From: an uncultured Campylobacter sp.
GTDB lineage: Bacteria > Campylobacterota > Campylobacteria > Campylobacterales > Campylobacteraceae
Direction of reading: 5' to 3'
NCBI RefSeq assembly: GCF_937997405.1
Contig: NZ_CALKTL010000061.1
Location: 1 to 18,493 of the forward strand
Length of the DNA: 18,493 nt
Of the stretch, positions 1-7,802 are shown one piece after another. The notes below the pieces were generated by a model. The model was given only the letters and a program-made list of their open reading frames with translations, was not told the DNA's origin and did no database searches. How positions within the stretch are numbered: position 1 is the first letter of the stretch; each line of letters begins with the position of its first letter. The position numbers and the translations under genes are program-made.

Positions 1-2
1 TT

Positions 3-314
3 TTTAGTCTTATTATATGTGGATATGTAAGTTTTCTAATATTTTATCCAAGTACTTTTGTAAATTCTTATGATAGTTTTTTAAAATTTTGTGGTTTGGC
101 TTCCGATCGTGTTGAAATTTATCTAAAAAATGAGAACGAATCCGTTATTGGCAAACTAATTTTCGACGACGGCAAATATGCTTATGTAGAATTTAATCGT
201 ACGGATAGCAATTGCGGTGGTATTGATGTTGCTTGTGACCAAACGATAAGAAAAAAAGTCCCTAGCGAGGATGTAAGTATTCCTGTTCCGCCAGAGCGAC
301 AACAAGATAAGTAG
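3..314 (+). CDS. 3' part of a membrane-anchored protein gene (5' end outside window)
   Basis: The frame is open from the first bases of the window to the TAA at 312-314, so this is probably the 3' end of a gene that begins upstream. A TTG at 96 is only an internal candidate start: it has no ribosome binding site, and the codons before it encode a hydrophobic stretch (LIICGYVSFLIFY and on) that looks like a transmembrane helix or signal anchor. The remaining ~75 residues are soluble and charged, with two cysteines (CGGIDVAC) that could form a disulfide, and end in PVPPERQQDK. The sequence is clearly more AT-rich than the genes that follow. I do not recognise the family. Likely topology: one N-terminal membrane helix with a short extracytoplasmic domain. 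Confidence 0.6.
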   Translation, partial: FSLIICGYVSFLIFYPSTFVNSYDSFLKFCGLASDRVEIYLKNENESVIGKLIFDDGKYAYVEFNRTDSNCGGIDVACDQTIRKKVPSEDVSIPVPPERQQDK

Positions 315-360
315 CCCGAGACAAAATATCAAGAAGTAAAGTAATTTGAAAAACAACTAA

Positions 361-394
361 GAATTTAAAAGTGCATGTTTTCGCTTTTAAATTC
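361..394. terminator. Perfect 11-bp AT-rich inverted repeat, possible weak terminator
   Basis: GAATTTAAAAG (361-371) is perfectly complementary to CTTTTAAATTC (384-394) around a 12-nt loop. It lies about 45 bp after the first gene's stop and ahead of the dapD promoter. No clean T-run follows, so intrinsic termination is uncertain. The arms are also built from the AAATTT-type words that recur throughout the window. Confidence 0.4.
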
Positions 395-437
395 CATTCA
401 TGCGCCTTTTCAAATCCCCTTTTAAATTAAATTTAGC

Positions 438-443
438 TATACT
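438..443 (+). promoter_or_regulatory. -10 box of the dapD promoter
   Basis: TATACT sits about 30 nt upstream of the dapD start, preceded by an A/T-rich tract (421-435). This fits Campylobacter sigma-70 promoters, which rely on a -10 box and T-rich upstream DNA rather than a clear -35. The ribosome binding site AAGGA is at 463-467, six bases before the ATG. Confidence 0.5.
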
Positions 444-473
444 CCCGCGCAATTTTGCGATCAAGGATTAAAT

Positions 474-1667
474 ATGAAAGAGATTAAAAGCCTAAGCGAG
501 CTTCAGGCTTTTACGGATAAAGTTCGCGCCAAAAAGGGCTACCGCGATCCGATCATGTGGGCGATCGGGCGCGTATTTAAGGGGCGTGCAGAGGGGCACA
601 AAAGCTTAAGTGTAAATTATGCGCACGTAAATTTTAAAGATGGGCTAACAAGCGCAGCAGTGCTAATCCATGCTCTAGCCGAATGCGGTGAGGTCGTGGA
701 TTTTAGCGGTAGTGAGTGCGTCCTTCCGCTAACGCACAAAGCCCTAAAAAAGGCGATCGAGGCTTTAAAATTTCTACAGCCAGACACCAAAGAGGGCGCG
801 CACAAAAATCTGCAGGTGCTGCTTGCGGTTAAAGAGGCGATGAAATCGGACGAGCACGCGAGCTTTTGCGCTAGCTTTATCTTTGAGGATACCGCGCCGA
901 AAAGCGTCGAGAGCGTCTATCTCAAGCTTTACGCGCTTTCGCTAAATCTCTGCGAGCCGCGCACGCTCAATCTAGACGGCGCATTTAGCGTGCTTCCGAA
1001 CGTCGCGTGGGACGAGAACGCCCGCCCGATCGAGCTTTGGTGGCTGCATGAAAACGAAATCCATTTAAAAATGCAGGGCCGCTATCCGCGTATCATCAGC
1101 GTCGATAAATTTCCGCGCTACCTAAGCCACGTCGTACCGCCGCAAAACGTGCGGATTTTAGATGACGCGAAGGTGCGTTTGGGTGCGCATATCGCCGCAG
1201 GTACGACCGTGATGCCGGGTGCTGCTTATGTAAATTTCAACGCAGGTACGACCGGTAGCGTTATGATCGAAGGGCGCGTCAGCAGCTCGGTCGTCGTGGG
1301 CGAGGGCAGCGACATAGGCGGCGGTGCGTCGATTTTGGGCGTGCTAAGCGGCACCAACGGCAATGCCGTGAGCATCGGCAAGCACTGCTTGCTGGGCGCA
1401 AACTCCGTAACGGGCATTCCGCTAGGCGACCGCTGCATCGTGGATGCCGGTATTGCGGTACTTGAGGGCACGAAGGTTTTTATCGCACAAAAGGATCGCG
1501 AGGCGCTAGCAGCGCTAAATCCAGGCTTTGCGTTCGATCGCGAAATTTATAAAGGGCTTGAGCTTGCCAGGCTTAGCGGACTGCACTTCCGCCAAAACAG
1601 CCAAAGCGGGCAGATTACGGCAAGCATTAGCAAGCGTGCGATCAAACTCAACGCGGAACTGCATTAA
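474..1667 (+). CDS. dapD: 2,3,4,5-tetrahydropyridine-2,6-dicarboxylate N-succinyltransferase
   Basis: Transfers succinyl from succinyl-CoA to tetrahydrodipicolinate in the succinylase branch of lysine and meso-diaminopimelate synthesis, so it feeds both protein and peptidoglycan; cytoplasmic, trimeric in the family. The 397-residue protein has an N-terminal alpha/beta part (about 1-225) and a left-handed parallel beta-helix of hexapeptide repeats (about 230-345). Recognisable blocks are MPGAAYVNFNAGT (247-259), the EGR segment around Glu266, GSDIGGGASI (278-287) and the LLGAN turn near 306-310. This is the long DapD type shared with actinobacteria, in which the glutamate of the EGR segment has been proposed as catalytic, rather than the shorter E. 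coli type. The start follows AAGGA at 463-467 with a 6-nt spacer. It appears to be transcribed alone. Confidence 0.93.
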   Translation: MKEIKSLSELQAFTDKVRAKKGYRDPIMWAIGRVFKGRAEGHKSLSVNYAHVNFKDGLTSAAVLIHALAECGEVVDFSGSECVLPLTHKALKKAIEALKFLQPDTKEGAHKNLQVLLAVKEAMKSDEHASFCASFIFEDTAPKSVESVYLKLYALSLNLCEPRTLNLDGAFSVLPNVAWDENARPIELWWLHENEIHLKMQGRYPRIISVDKFPRYLSHVVPPQNVRILDDAKVRLGAHIAAGTTVMPGAAYVNFNAGTTGSVMIEGRVSSSVVVGEGSDIGGGASILGVLSGTNGNAVSIGKHCLLGANSVTGIPLGDRCIVDAGIAVLEGTKVFIAQKDREALAALNPGFAFDREIYKGLELARLSGLHFRQNSQSGQITASISKRAIKLNAELH

Positions 1668-2025
1668 AAATTTATAAATTAATGGTGGACGCGGATTGAC
1701 TGGAGCTTTTCAAAGCTGCGTTAAATCTATAACTTAAAGGCGAGTTAAAAAAGATGCGGACGATCTCGTCGCGCGCCGCTTTGAGCGAGTATATGCGATC
1801 CGCCGCGAAATTTCCGCTTATAGAATTTTGGATGGAATTTAAAGAATTTTTGCCGCGATTTAGAAAATTTCTAGCGGTGATTTGCGGAATTTACGCCGTT
1901 ATTTTAACGCAAGTAATTTTGGCGGCTCGCGGATTTTTGCCGTGTAGAGGATTCTTAGAATTTCAAAAATAGATTGAATTTAAAATTTGAATATGGTAGA
2001 TTTCAAATAAAATTAGGAGGCTAAA
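1668..2025. other. 358-bp spacer with one doubtful small ORF
   Basis: Holds a 72-codon + strand frame at 1754-1972 encoding a hydrophobic, Phe/Arg-rich peptide with one possible membrane helix (ICGIYAVILTQVIL). Its only ribosome-binding candidate, AAAGG at 1736-1740, is 13 nt from the ATG, and much of its composition comes from AAATTT words read as Lys-Phe, so I do not call it a gene. I see no terminator after dapD. The 3' end carries an AGGAGG site (2015-2020) for the next gene. Confidence 0.5.
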
Positions 2026-2418
2026 ATGAAAAAATTTATACTCGCCCTGTTCGGCGTATTTATCTGCAGCGCAGCACTTGCGGGAGATGTAGATGCCGAT
2101 GCCGAGCGCTGCAAGGCTTTGGCGGACGCCGTAAATGGGCACAGTCACCCCGCGACTAAAAATATAGAGTTGAGCGCGGCTACATGCGAGGGCGATAAAT
2201 TTGTAATTCCCGCGATTCTAAAAAATGAAATTTGGGATAAAGTAGATCCCAAAATCAAGCAAAATTTTGAAAGCATTTTGCGCACCAACAGGCAAAAGGA
2301 CGTCTGCGAGATGATGAAAGCGGGCAGTCTAAATCGCATAGGCGTACGAGAATTTCTGCAAAGCGGCGAAAAAATCGCCGATCTGACCTACACGCGCAGC
2401 GATTGTGGCTTGGAATAA
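2026..2418 (+). CDS. Small secreted four-cysteine protein, unknown function
   Basis: 130 residues. The N-terminus is a standard Sec signal peptide: MKK, then a hydrophobic core, with likely cleavage after ALA (residue 19). The mature part contains exactly four cysteines (29, 54, 94, 127), which fits two periplasmic disulfides. It is mostly polar and helical, with no membrane segment after the signal. I do not recognise a named family. The start is well supported: a strong AGGAGG at 2015-2020, five bases before the ATG. The next gene begins 18 bp after the stop with its own ribosome binding site, so the two are probably co-transcribed. A link to metal handling is suggested only by that neighbour. 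Confidence 0.75.
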   Translation: MKKFILALFGVFICSAALAGDVDADAERCKALADAVNGHSHPATKNIELSAATCEGDKFVIPAILKNEIWDKVDPKIKQNFESILRTNRQKDVCEMMKAGSLNRIGVREFLQSGEKIADLTYTRSDCGLE

Positions 2419-2436
2419 AATTTCAAAGGAGAGATA

Positions 2437-3564
2437 ATGGAAGTGCCTCAAGCGGCGTATAGCAGAGATAAAATCATCATTCGCACCGGTGCGATCGGTA
2501 TCATTTCAAATATAATTTTAGCGGCATTTAAGGGCGTCGTAGGGCTGATTTCGGGCTCGATCGCGATCGTACTTGATGCAGTAAATAACCTAAGCGACGC
2601 GCTTTCGTCCGTCATTACGATCGTGGGCGTGCATCTTGCTAGCAAGCAGCCCGATCGTGCACACCCCTTCGGACACGGCAGGATCGAGTATCTAAGCGCG
2701 ATCGTAATCGCCGTCATCATCCTCTACACCGGCGGCGTCTCGCTCGTCGAATCGATCAAAAAGATCATTCATCCGCAGGCGGCGAATTATAATGCGGTTT
2801 CGCTTGCCATAATCGCCGTAGCCGTCGCGGCGAAATTTAGCCTAGGGCTTTATACGCAAAAGACGGGCGAGCGCGTAAATTCTGACTCGCTCATCGCTAG
2901 CGGCGTGGACGCCAAATACGATGCGCTCGTATCGCTAGCTACCCTCGTAGCGGCTTTTATTTCGCTTATTTTCGGGCTGAGCTTGGAGGCGTATCTGGGC
3001 GCGATAATTTCGGCGCTTTTAATCAAAACGGCGTATGAAATTCTGCGCGATACGATCAGCAAGCTTTTGGGTTCGCGTCCGAGCCTGGAGCTGACGAATG
3101 AAATTTACGACGTCGTGCGCGGCTTTGAGGGCGTCATCGGCGCATACGATCTGATGTTTCATGACTACGGGCCCGATAAGATGGTCGGCAGCATCCACAT
3201 CGAGGTCGCAGAGGGTACGACCGCAGCGCAGATCGACGCTCTTACGCGCCGCATCCAAAACGCCGTTTTTGCGAAATTTAATATCATCCTAGACACCGTA
3301 GGAATTTACGCGTTTAATAAAAACGATCCGCGCGCCACCGAGATCCGCGAACATATCAAGCAGATGGCGCTGTCGCACGAGTTCGTCTCGCAGATACACG
3401 GATTTTATCTCGACGAGAGCAAACGCGCGATCAGCTTCGACGTTATCGTCGATTTCGCAGCGCCCGACATGGAGGCGACGTTTCGCGCGGTCTGCAAGCA
3501 AGTGCGCGCGGCGTATCCGAACTACACGCTCATCATCACTCGCGATAGCGATTACAGCGGCTAA
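2437..3564 (+). CDS. Cation diffusion facilitator family metal exporter, possibly Mn/Fe-type
   Basis: Inner-membrane antiporter that exports divalent metal ions against protons. The 375 residues contain about six transmembrane helices (about 15-205), a cytoplasmic dimerisation domain (about 215-293, with the family's HDYGP segment), and an extra ~80-residue C-terminal extension. Aligned to E. coli YiiP by the FGHG motif (78-81), the TM2 metal site is N50-xxx-D54 and the TM5 site is D158-xxx-D162; site B residues D73, H76 and H80 are present. Zinc exporters normally have H-xxx-D in TM5, so the all-Asp/Asn site points to Mn2+ or Fe2+. That is an inference from motif rules. AAAGGAGAG at 2425-2433 precedes the ATG. 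Probably co-transcribed with the secreted protein upstream. Confidence 0.88.
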   Translation: MEVPQAAYSRDKIIIRTGAIGIISNIILAAFKGVVGLISGSIAIVLDAVNNLSDALSSVITIVGVHLASKQPDRAHPFGHGRIEYLSAIVIAVIILYTGGVSLVESIKKIIHPQAANYNAVSLAIIAVAVAAKFSLGLYTQKTGERVNSDSLIASGVDAKYDALVSLATLVAAFISLIFGLSLEAYLGAIISALLIKTAYEILRDTISKLLGSRPSLELTNEIYDVVRGFEGVIGAYDLMFHDYGPDKMVGSIHIEVAEGTTAAQIDALTRRIQNAVFAKFNIILDTVGIYAFNKNDPRATEIREHIKQMALSHEFVSQIHGFYLDESKRAISFDVIVDFAAPDMEATFRAVCKQVRAAYPNYTLIITRDSDYSG

Positions 3565-3652
3565 AATTTAAATTGCTCTAGCGGTTTAAATTTAATCGCG
3601 CCGGCTCTCGCTTTCTCGCGCGCTCCTTCGGCGAAATTTCAGAATTTTAAGC

Positions 3653-3658
3653 TACAAT
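3653..3658 (+). promoter_or_regulatory. -10 box of the ybiT promoter
   Basis: TACAAT follows an A/T-rich stretch and lies about 127 nt before the ybiT start. It would give an unusually long leader (roughly 3665-3784) that contains the hairpin and short ORF described below. Confidence 0.45.
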
Positions 3659-3670
3659 AGAAGAAATTTA

Positions 3671-3710
3671 TCGCGGTTCGCCGCGGCGCAAAAGCCGCAA
3701 TAAACCGCGA
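3671..3710 (+). promoter_or_regulatory. Leader hairpin upstream of ybiT
   Basis: TCGCGGTT (3671-3678) pairs perfectly with AACCGCGA (3703-3710), and inside it GCGGC (3683-3687) pairs with GCCGC (3694-3698) around GCAAAA. The two stems stack with a 4x4 internal loop. It lies between the predicted promoter and the gene. No T-run follows, so it is not a terminator as it stands. Confidence 0.45.
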
Positions 3711-3711
3711 G

Positions 3712-3738
3712 ATGAAATTTGTGCGCAAAATCCGGTAG
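3712..3738 (+). CDS. Possible 8-codon leader ORF in front of ybiT
   Basis: ATG at 3712 opens a short frame encoding MKFVRKIR and a TAG, starting two bases after the leader hairpin. There is no convincing ribosome binding site. Many ABC-F genes in Firmicutes are controlled by leader-peptide attenuation, which is the only reason to note it; a chance ORF is equally possible. Confidence 0.15.
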   Translation: MKFVRKIR

Positions 3739-3784
3739 AAGCCCGCGCACAAGGCAATGCAAAGAGAAATTTAAAAGGAAAAAT

Positions 3785-5377
3785 ATGGTTGAAATCAAAG
3801 ATCTAACGATGCGCTTTGGCAAACAGCTACTTTTTGAAAACGTAAATTTAAGCCTCGATAAGGGCAGGCGCTACGGTCTCATCGGCGCAAACGGCGCGGG
3901 CAAATCGACGCTGCTTAAAATTTTAAGCGGGCAGATCGAAGCAAGCAGCGGCGAAATTTTGATCGAAAGCGGGCTTAAAATCGGCGTTTTGGGGCAGGAT
4001 CAATTCGCCTTTGAAAGTTTCAGCGTCAAAGACGCCGTACTCTACGGCAACAAGCGCCTCTATGACGCCGTGCGCGAAAAGACGCAGCTTTACGAAGCGG
4101 GCGAGTTTAACGACGAGATAAACGAGCGCCTCGGCGAGCTTGAGATGATCTGCGCCGAGGAGGATCCCGCTTACGAGTACGAAACGCGGATCGAGAAAAT
4201 TTTAAGTTCGCTGGGGCTGAACGACTTTGATAAAAAGATGAGCGAGATCGAGACGAGCGATAAATTTAAGGTTCTGCTCGCGCAGGTGCTCTTCCCGCGC
4301 CCTGACGTGCTGTTTTTGGACGAGCCTACGAACAATCTCGATATCGACGCCATTTCGTGGCTTGAGTTTGAGCTAAATCGCCACACGGGCACGCTCGTAG
4401 TCATCAGCCACGACCGCCACTTTTTAAACCGCGTCTGCACGGACATCCTCGACGTCGATTTTAGGCGGGTGCGCGAATTTAGCGGCAATTATGACGACTG
4501 GTTTATCGCGTCCAATCTCACCCTCAAACAGGCGCAGTTCGAGCGCGAGAAAAAGCTCAAAGAGAAGGCGGAACTTGAAAAATTTATCGCTCGCTTCAGC
4601 GCCAACGCAAGCAAAGCAAAGCAGGCCACGAGCCGTCAAAAACAGCTCGACAAGCTCGATCTTAGCGAGCTTACGACCTCTTCGCGCAGGGAGCCTAGTA
4701 TTTTATTTAAGCCCGCGCGCGAGATCGGCAATGAAATTTTGGAGCTAAGCGGCGTGGATATGAGCTTCGGCGAGGTTCAAATTCTGAAAAATTTTAACCT
4801 CAAGCTCGCTCACGGCGATAAGATCGCGATAATCGGGCGAAACGGCGTGGGCAAAAGCACGCTTTGCAAGATCATCATGGGCGAGCTCACGCCGCAGCGC
4901 GGCAAGGTGCACATGGGCGCCACGATCGAGCCTGGGTACTTCGCGCAGGATACGAATAATAAAATTTCAGGCGAGCTCAAGCTCTACGAATATCTACAAA
5001 GCCCGCAAAATAGGGATCTGGATGAAATTCGCAAATGCCTTGGACGTATGCTTTTTAGCGGCGCGGAGCAGGAGAAAAGCGTGGGCAGCCTAAGCGGCGG
5101 CGAGAAGCACCGCGTGATGCTAAGCAAACTAATGCTGCAACGCCCGAACCTGCTGGTGCTAGATGAGCCCAACAATCACCTTGATCTCGAGGCGATCATC
5201 GCGCTTGGCGAGGCGCTGTATAACTTCGCGGGCTGCGCGATCTGCGTGAGCCACGACCGCGAGCTCATCGACGCGTTTGCAAATAGAATTTTGCACCTCA
5301 AAGGAGGCGGCGAAATCGTCGATTTTAGGGGCACTTACGAGGAGTATCGCGAGAGCTTGGGAGCGAGCGATGATTGA
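3785..5377 (+). CDS. ybiT: ABC-F ribosome-associated ATPase, YbiT type
   Basis: A soluble twin-ATPase of the ABC-F family, which acts at the ribosomal E-site to relieve stalled or slow translation rather than transporting anything. 530 residues, the same length as E. coli YbiT. NBD1 has Walker A GANGAGKST (34-42) and Walker B LDEPTNNLD with D179/E180; its signature is degenerate (MSEIETSDKFKVLL), as I recall for YbiT. The charged linker carries the typical RFSANASKAKQATSR segment. NBD2 has GRNGVGKST (351-359), LSGGE (436-440) and LDEPNNHLD, where the usual Thr is Asn463. The start is set at the ATG of 3785, five bases after AAGGA (3775-3779); an upstream TTG at 3719 in the same frame has no such site. 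The 3' end overlaps thiS by 8 bp. Confidence 0.92.
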   Translation: MVEIKDLTMRFGKQLLFENVNLSLDKGRRYGLIGANGAGKSTLLKILSGQIEASSGEILIESGLKIGVLGQDQFAFESFSVKDAVLYGNKRLYDAVREKTQLYEAGEFNDEINERLGELEMICAEEDPAYEYETRIEKILSSLGLNDFDKKMSEIETSDKFKVLLAQVLFPRPDVLFLDEPTNNLDIDAISWLEFELNRHTGTLVVISHDRHFLNRVCTDILDVDFRRVREFSGNYDDWFIASNLTLKQAQFEREKKLKEKAELEKFIARFSANASKAKQATSRQKQLDKLDLSELTTSSRREPSILFKPAREIGNEILELSGVDMSFGEVQILKNFNLKLAHGDKIAIIGRNGVGKSTLCKIIMGELTPQRGKVHMGATIEPGYFAQDTNNKISGELKLYEYLQSPQNRDLDEIRKCLGRMLFSGAEQEKSVGSLSGGEKHRVMLSKLMLQRPNLLVLDEPNNHLDLEAIIALGEALYNFAGCAICVSHDRELIDAFANRILHLKGGGEIVDFRGTYEEYRESLGASDD

Positions 5378-5573
5378 GATCTGCGTAAACGGCGAGCCTC
5401 TGCAGCTGGCGCAGGATATGAGCGTGAGCGAGTTTCTACGCCGGCGCGGACACGATCTGCGCCTAGTGGCGCTCGAGTGCGACGGCGAAATTTTAAAAAA
5501 GCAGGAGTGGGAGCGCACGCAGATATCAAGCGGCAAAAAATATGAGATCGTCGAGTTCGTAGGCGGCGGCTGA
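5370..5573 (+). CDS. thiS: Sulfur carrier protein ThiS
   Basis: Ubiquitin-like sulfur carrier whose C-terminal Gly-Gly is adenylated by ThiF and turned into a thiocarboxylate that donates sulfur to the thiamine thiazole. 67 residues, the normal size, beginning MIEICVNGEPLQL and ending EFVGGG, so the essential terminal GG is present. The ATG lies inside the last codons of ybiT (8-bp overlap), which points to co-transcription and translational coupling. A longer in-frame version starting at 5277 would lie wholly inside ybiT and is not needed. The next thi gene lies 1010 bp downstream. Confidence 0.93.
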   Translation: MIEICVNGEPLQLAQDMSVSEFLRRRGHDLRLVALECDGEILKKQEWERTQISSGKKYEIVEFVGGG

Positions 5574-6583
5574 GGTCTGGGCTTTGAATTGCGTTAAAAA
5601 TTATGGCGACCGAGGTTTAAATCCGCGCTGAAGTTGCCAAGGAGGCCGCTAAATTTTAAATGGTACGGCGACACAGCGGCTGGGGCTTAAAATTTGCGCG
5701 GGCGTCGTTAAAATTTTAAGCGCGTAGCGTCGCAGCTGCATAAATAGACGCAGCGGAGAGATAGCGGCGTTTGGGTTTTTAAATTTATTAGAAGGACAGG
5801 GCGGTTTGGCGCCTGAGGCGAGCCTTTAAATTTTGAAAGCGAGCTAGGCCGCAGCGGCCGAACGCAGGAGTTTTAAAATTCGCTCCGCGGCGATAGAGTT
5901 TAAATTTTATTGCGGCGGTGGAACGCCAATTTGCGTTGCCAGCTGCGGTGGCATGATATGGGCTTTAAAACCGCATCGGCGCTATAGGCTTGAGCGCATG
6001 GCTTTAAAATTTATGCCGAAGTTGTGAGATTTGGGCGTGGGGTTTTAAAATTTACCCCGAGATCTCTGCCGCCATGCACGCTGCAACGTATGCTGCTGTG
6101 TGCCGTTTTTTCGTCGGTTCGGTTCGGCTTGAAATTTTAAATTTAGCCACAGCGCGGATTTGTTCGGGCGTTTAAGCTTTTAAATTCGGCGGATCGCTCT
6201 AGCGTTTCGCGGCTTTAAATTTAATCGATAAGTTAGGTTAACGCGCTAAATTTGGCGGATTTGGCTTGCGCTGTGTATTTCGTACAGAGGCTCTACGCGC
6301 CGTATTAGCTGAACGCAATGCTTGCAGTAGGCTAAAACATTACACATAAAAGCACGATGAAATTTGCAGATCAAAATCGCGTGCGATGCGCTAGGTACGT
6401 CCGCTTGCGCCGTAATTCGCGCGAGCGTTTGCGCAGTGCGCCGCAGCTGTGTAGATATCTGTCGCAACCGCGCCGCAATACCGTATAAATGCGCGCTATG
6501 TTCGCGCAGATATGAGGCGCCGCGCGCAAGTTTAAATTTACGCGATAAATTTAGACGGCAAAAAGATAAAATTTAGGATCAAA
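5574..6583. other. 1-kb gene-free spacer between thiS and thiF
   Basis: No credible gene. Short frames at 6246-6467 (-) and 6364-6576 (+) have no ribosome binding site or recognisable motif. The stretch consists of GC-rich segments punctuated about every 30-80 bp by TTTAAAATTT-like words, for example near 5654, 5690, 5708, 5778, 5824, 5870, 5890, 6002, 6040 and 6134. I see no TPP riboswitch, tRNA or terminator. The 3' end provides AGGA (6575-6578) for thiF. Confidence 0.6.
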
Positions 6584-7378
6584 ATGCAGATAAAATTAAA
6601 CGGCAAAGCTTACGAGACGGGCGCAAGCGATCTTGACGGGCTGAAGCGCGAGGTTAAATTTAGCGGCGAGATCGCCGTGATAAACGGCTATGCGAGCGCG
6701 CAAAACTGCGAGCTGAAGGCGGGCGATGAGCTCTTTTTACTCGCGCGCGGTGCGGAGCTGGCGCCGCAGGAGCTTCGCGAGCTGATGCTTGCTCGCAACG
6801 CCCCTGCCGTAAACGAGGCGCTGCAAGGCTCGCGCGTGGCGATCTGCGGACTCGGCGGGCTCGGCTCAAACGTCGCGATCCTGCTTGCGCGCGCGGGCGT
6901 GGGCGAGCTCTTTTTGATCGACTTCGACGTCGTCGAGCCGACCAACCTCAACCGCCAGCAGTACGAGATCGGCGATCTCTACAAGCCCAAAACGGACGCT
7001 CTGCGCGAAAAAATCGCGCGCATAAACCCGTTCGTACGCGTGCGAACCTTAAACGAGCGACTTACCGCGCAAAATGTAGCCGAAATTTTAAAAAACGAGC
7101 GTATAATTTGCGAGTGCTTCGACGACGCGGCGGCGAAAGCGATGATTTTTGGCGCATTCGGCGGCACGGATAGCTTTTTGATCTGCGCTAGCGGTATGGC
7201 GGGCAGCGGCGATGCCAACGAGATCCGCACGACGCGGCTCGGCAAAAACGTCTTCGTCTGCGGTGACCGCAAAAGCGCCGCAGCTCAGGGCGTGGGGCTG
7301 CTCGCGCCGCGCGTGGCGATCTGCGCCGCACATCAGGCAAACGTCGCGCTTAGGCTGATTTTGGGCGAGGAGGGCTAG
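6584..7378 (+). CDS. thiF: ThiF family adenylyltransferase with N-terminal ubiquitin-like domain
   Basis: Activates the C-terminus of ThiS by adenylation, the first step in loading sulfur for thiazole synthesis. 264 residues. Residues 1-56 resemble a ThiS-like beta-grasp domain (MQIKLNG... ELKAGDELFLLARG) but lack a terminal Gly-Gly. The Rossmann-type ATP site follows: GLGGLGSN (89-96), the DFD acidic pair (D113, D115) and NLNRQQ (121-126), which contains the conserved arginine. I see no paired CxxC zinc motif of the E. coli ThiF/MoeB type, which fits the shorter ThiF family 2 seen in Campylobacter and Clostridia. The start follows AGGA (6575-6578) with a 5-nt spacer. It is separated from thiS and thiG by unusually long spacers. 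Confidence 0.9.
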   Translation: MQIKLNGKAYETGASDLDGLKREVKFSGEIAVINGYASAQNCELKAGDELFLLARGAELAPQELRELMLARNAPAVNEALQGSRVAICGLGGLGSNVAILLARAGVGELFLIDFDVVEPTNLNRQQYEIGDLYKPKTDALREKIARINPFVRVRTLNERLTAQNVAEILKNERIICECFDDAAAKAMIFGAFGGTDSFLICASGMAGSGDANEIRTTRLGKNVFVCGDRKSAAAQGVGLLAPRVAICAAHQANVALRLILGEEG

Positions 7379-7802
7379 GCTCGGCGCTCATCGCGCGCCT
7401 GCATTTCTAAATTTACGCGCCTTGTGCATTGCTGCTAAATTTAGGCTTTTTGCGATTGTTTTTGAAAAGCATAGGGCGTTTCGGCGGGTATACAGCGCGT
7501 TTTAAAAACGATGTGAAATTTACCGCGCGCCGCGTAAATTTAAACGCAGCGTATAAATTTAAAGCCGTTGCTCCGCCGCAAAATTTTAAACAGCGCTTTG
7601 AAATTTTGCGCTGTCTGTCTGCGACATAAAATTTGACGGAAAATTTTAGGTTTCGATGCGGTCCGTGCGGCACGTAAAAATAGCAATAGAAGCAAGGTGC
7701 ACAATCTGTGCCGCAATCTCGCGCTGTGTATAATGCGCCGTGCGCCGATATGCGCCATTTGCGCTGCGCATAAAAACGAAAATTTAAATTAAAGAGGATA
7801 GG
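7379..7802. other. 424-bp spacer between thiF and thiG
   Basis: No supported gene. Overlapping frames on both strands (7413-7673 -, 7429-7629 +, 7540-7758 -) encode only Lys/Phe/Arg-rich peptides produced by repeated AAATTT words. A 7-bp inverted repeat, ACAGCGC (7590-7596) with GCGCTGT (7608-7614), encloses AT-rich DNA and has no T-run. GAGGA at 7794-7798 serves thiG. Confidence 0.55.

Noticed and set aside
3719..3784. Upstream TTG start adding 22 residues to ybiT
   Set aside because: No ribosome binding site before the TTG; the ATG at 3785 has AAGGA five bases upstream and gives the standard 530-residue length.
5277..5369. Extended N-terminus for thiS
   Set aside because: It would lie wholly within ybiT and has no counterpart in ThiS, whose normal start matches the ATG at 5370.
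6059..6583. tRNA or structured RNA gene between thiS and thiF
   Set aside because: No GGTTCGAATCC-like T-arm with a matching acceptor stem; GGTTCGGTTCGG near 6116 has no cloverleaf around it.
5574..7802. TPP riboswitch for the thiamine genes
   Set aside because: I searched the spacers before thiF, thiG and thiH for the CTGAGA and ACCTGAT-type core elements and did not find them.
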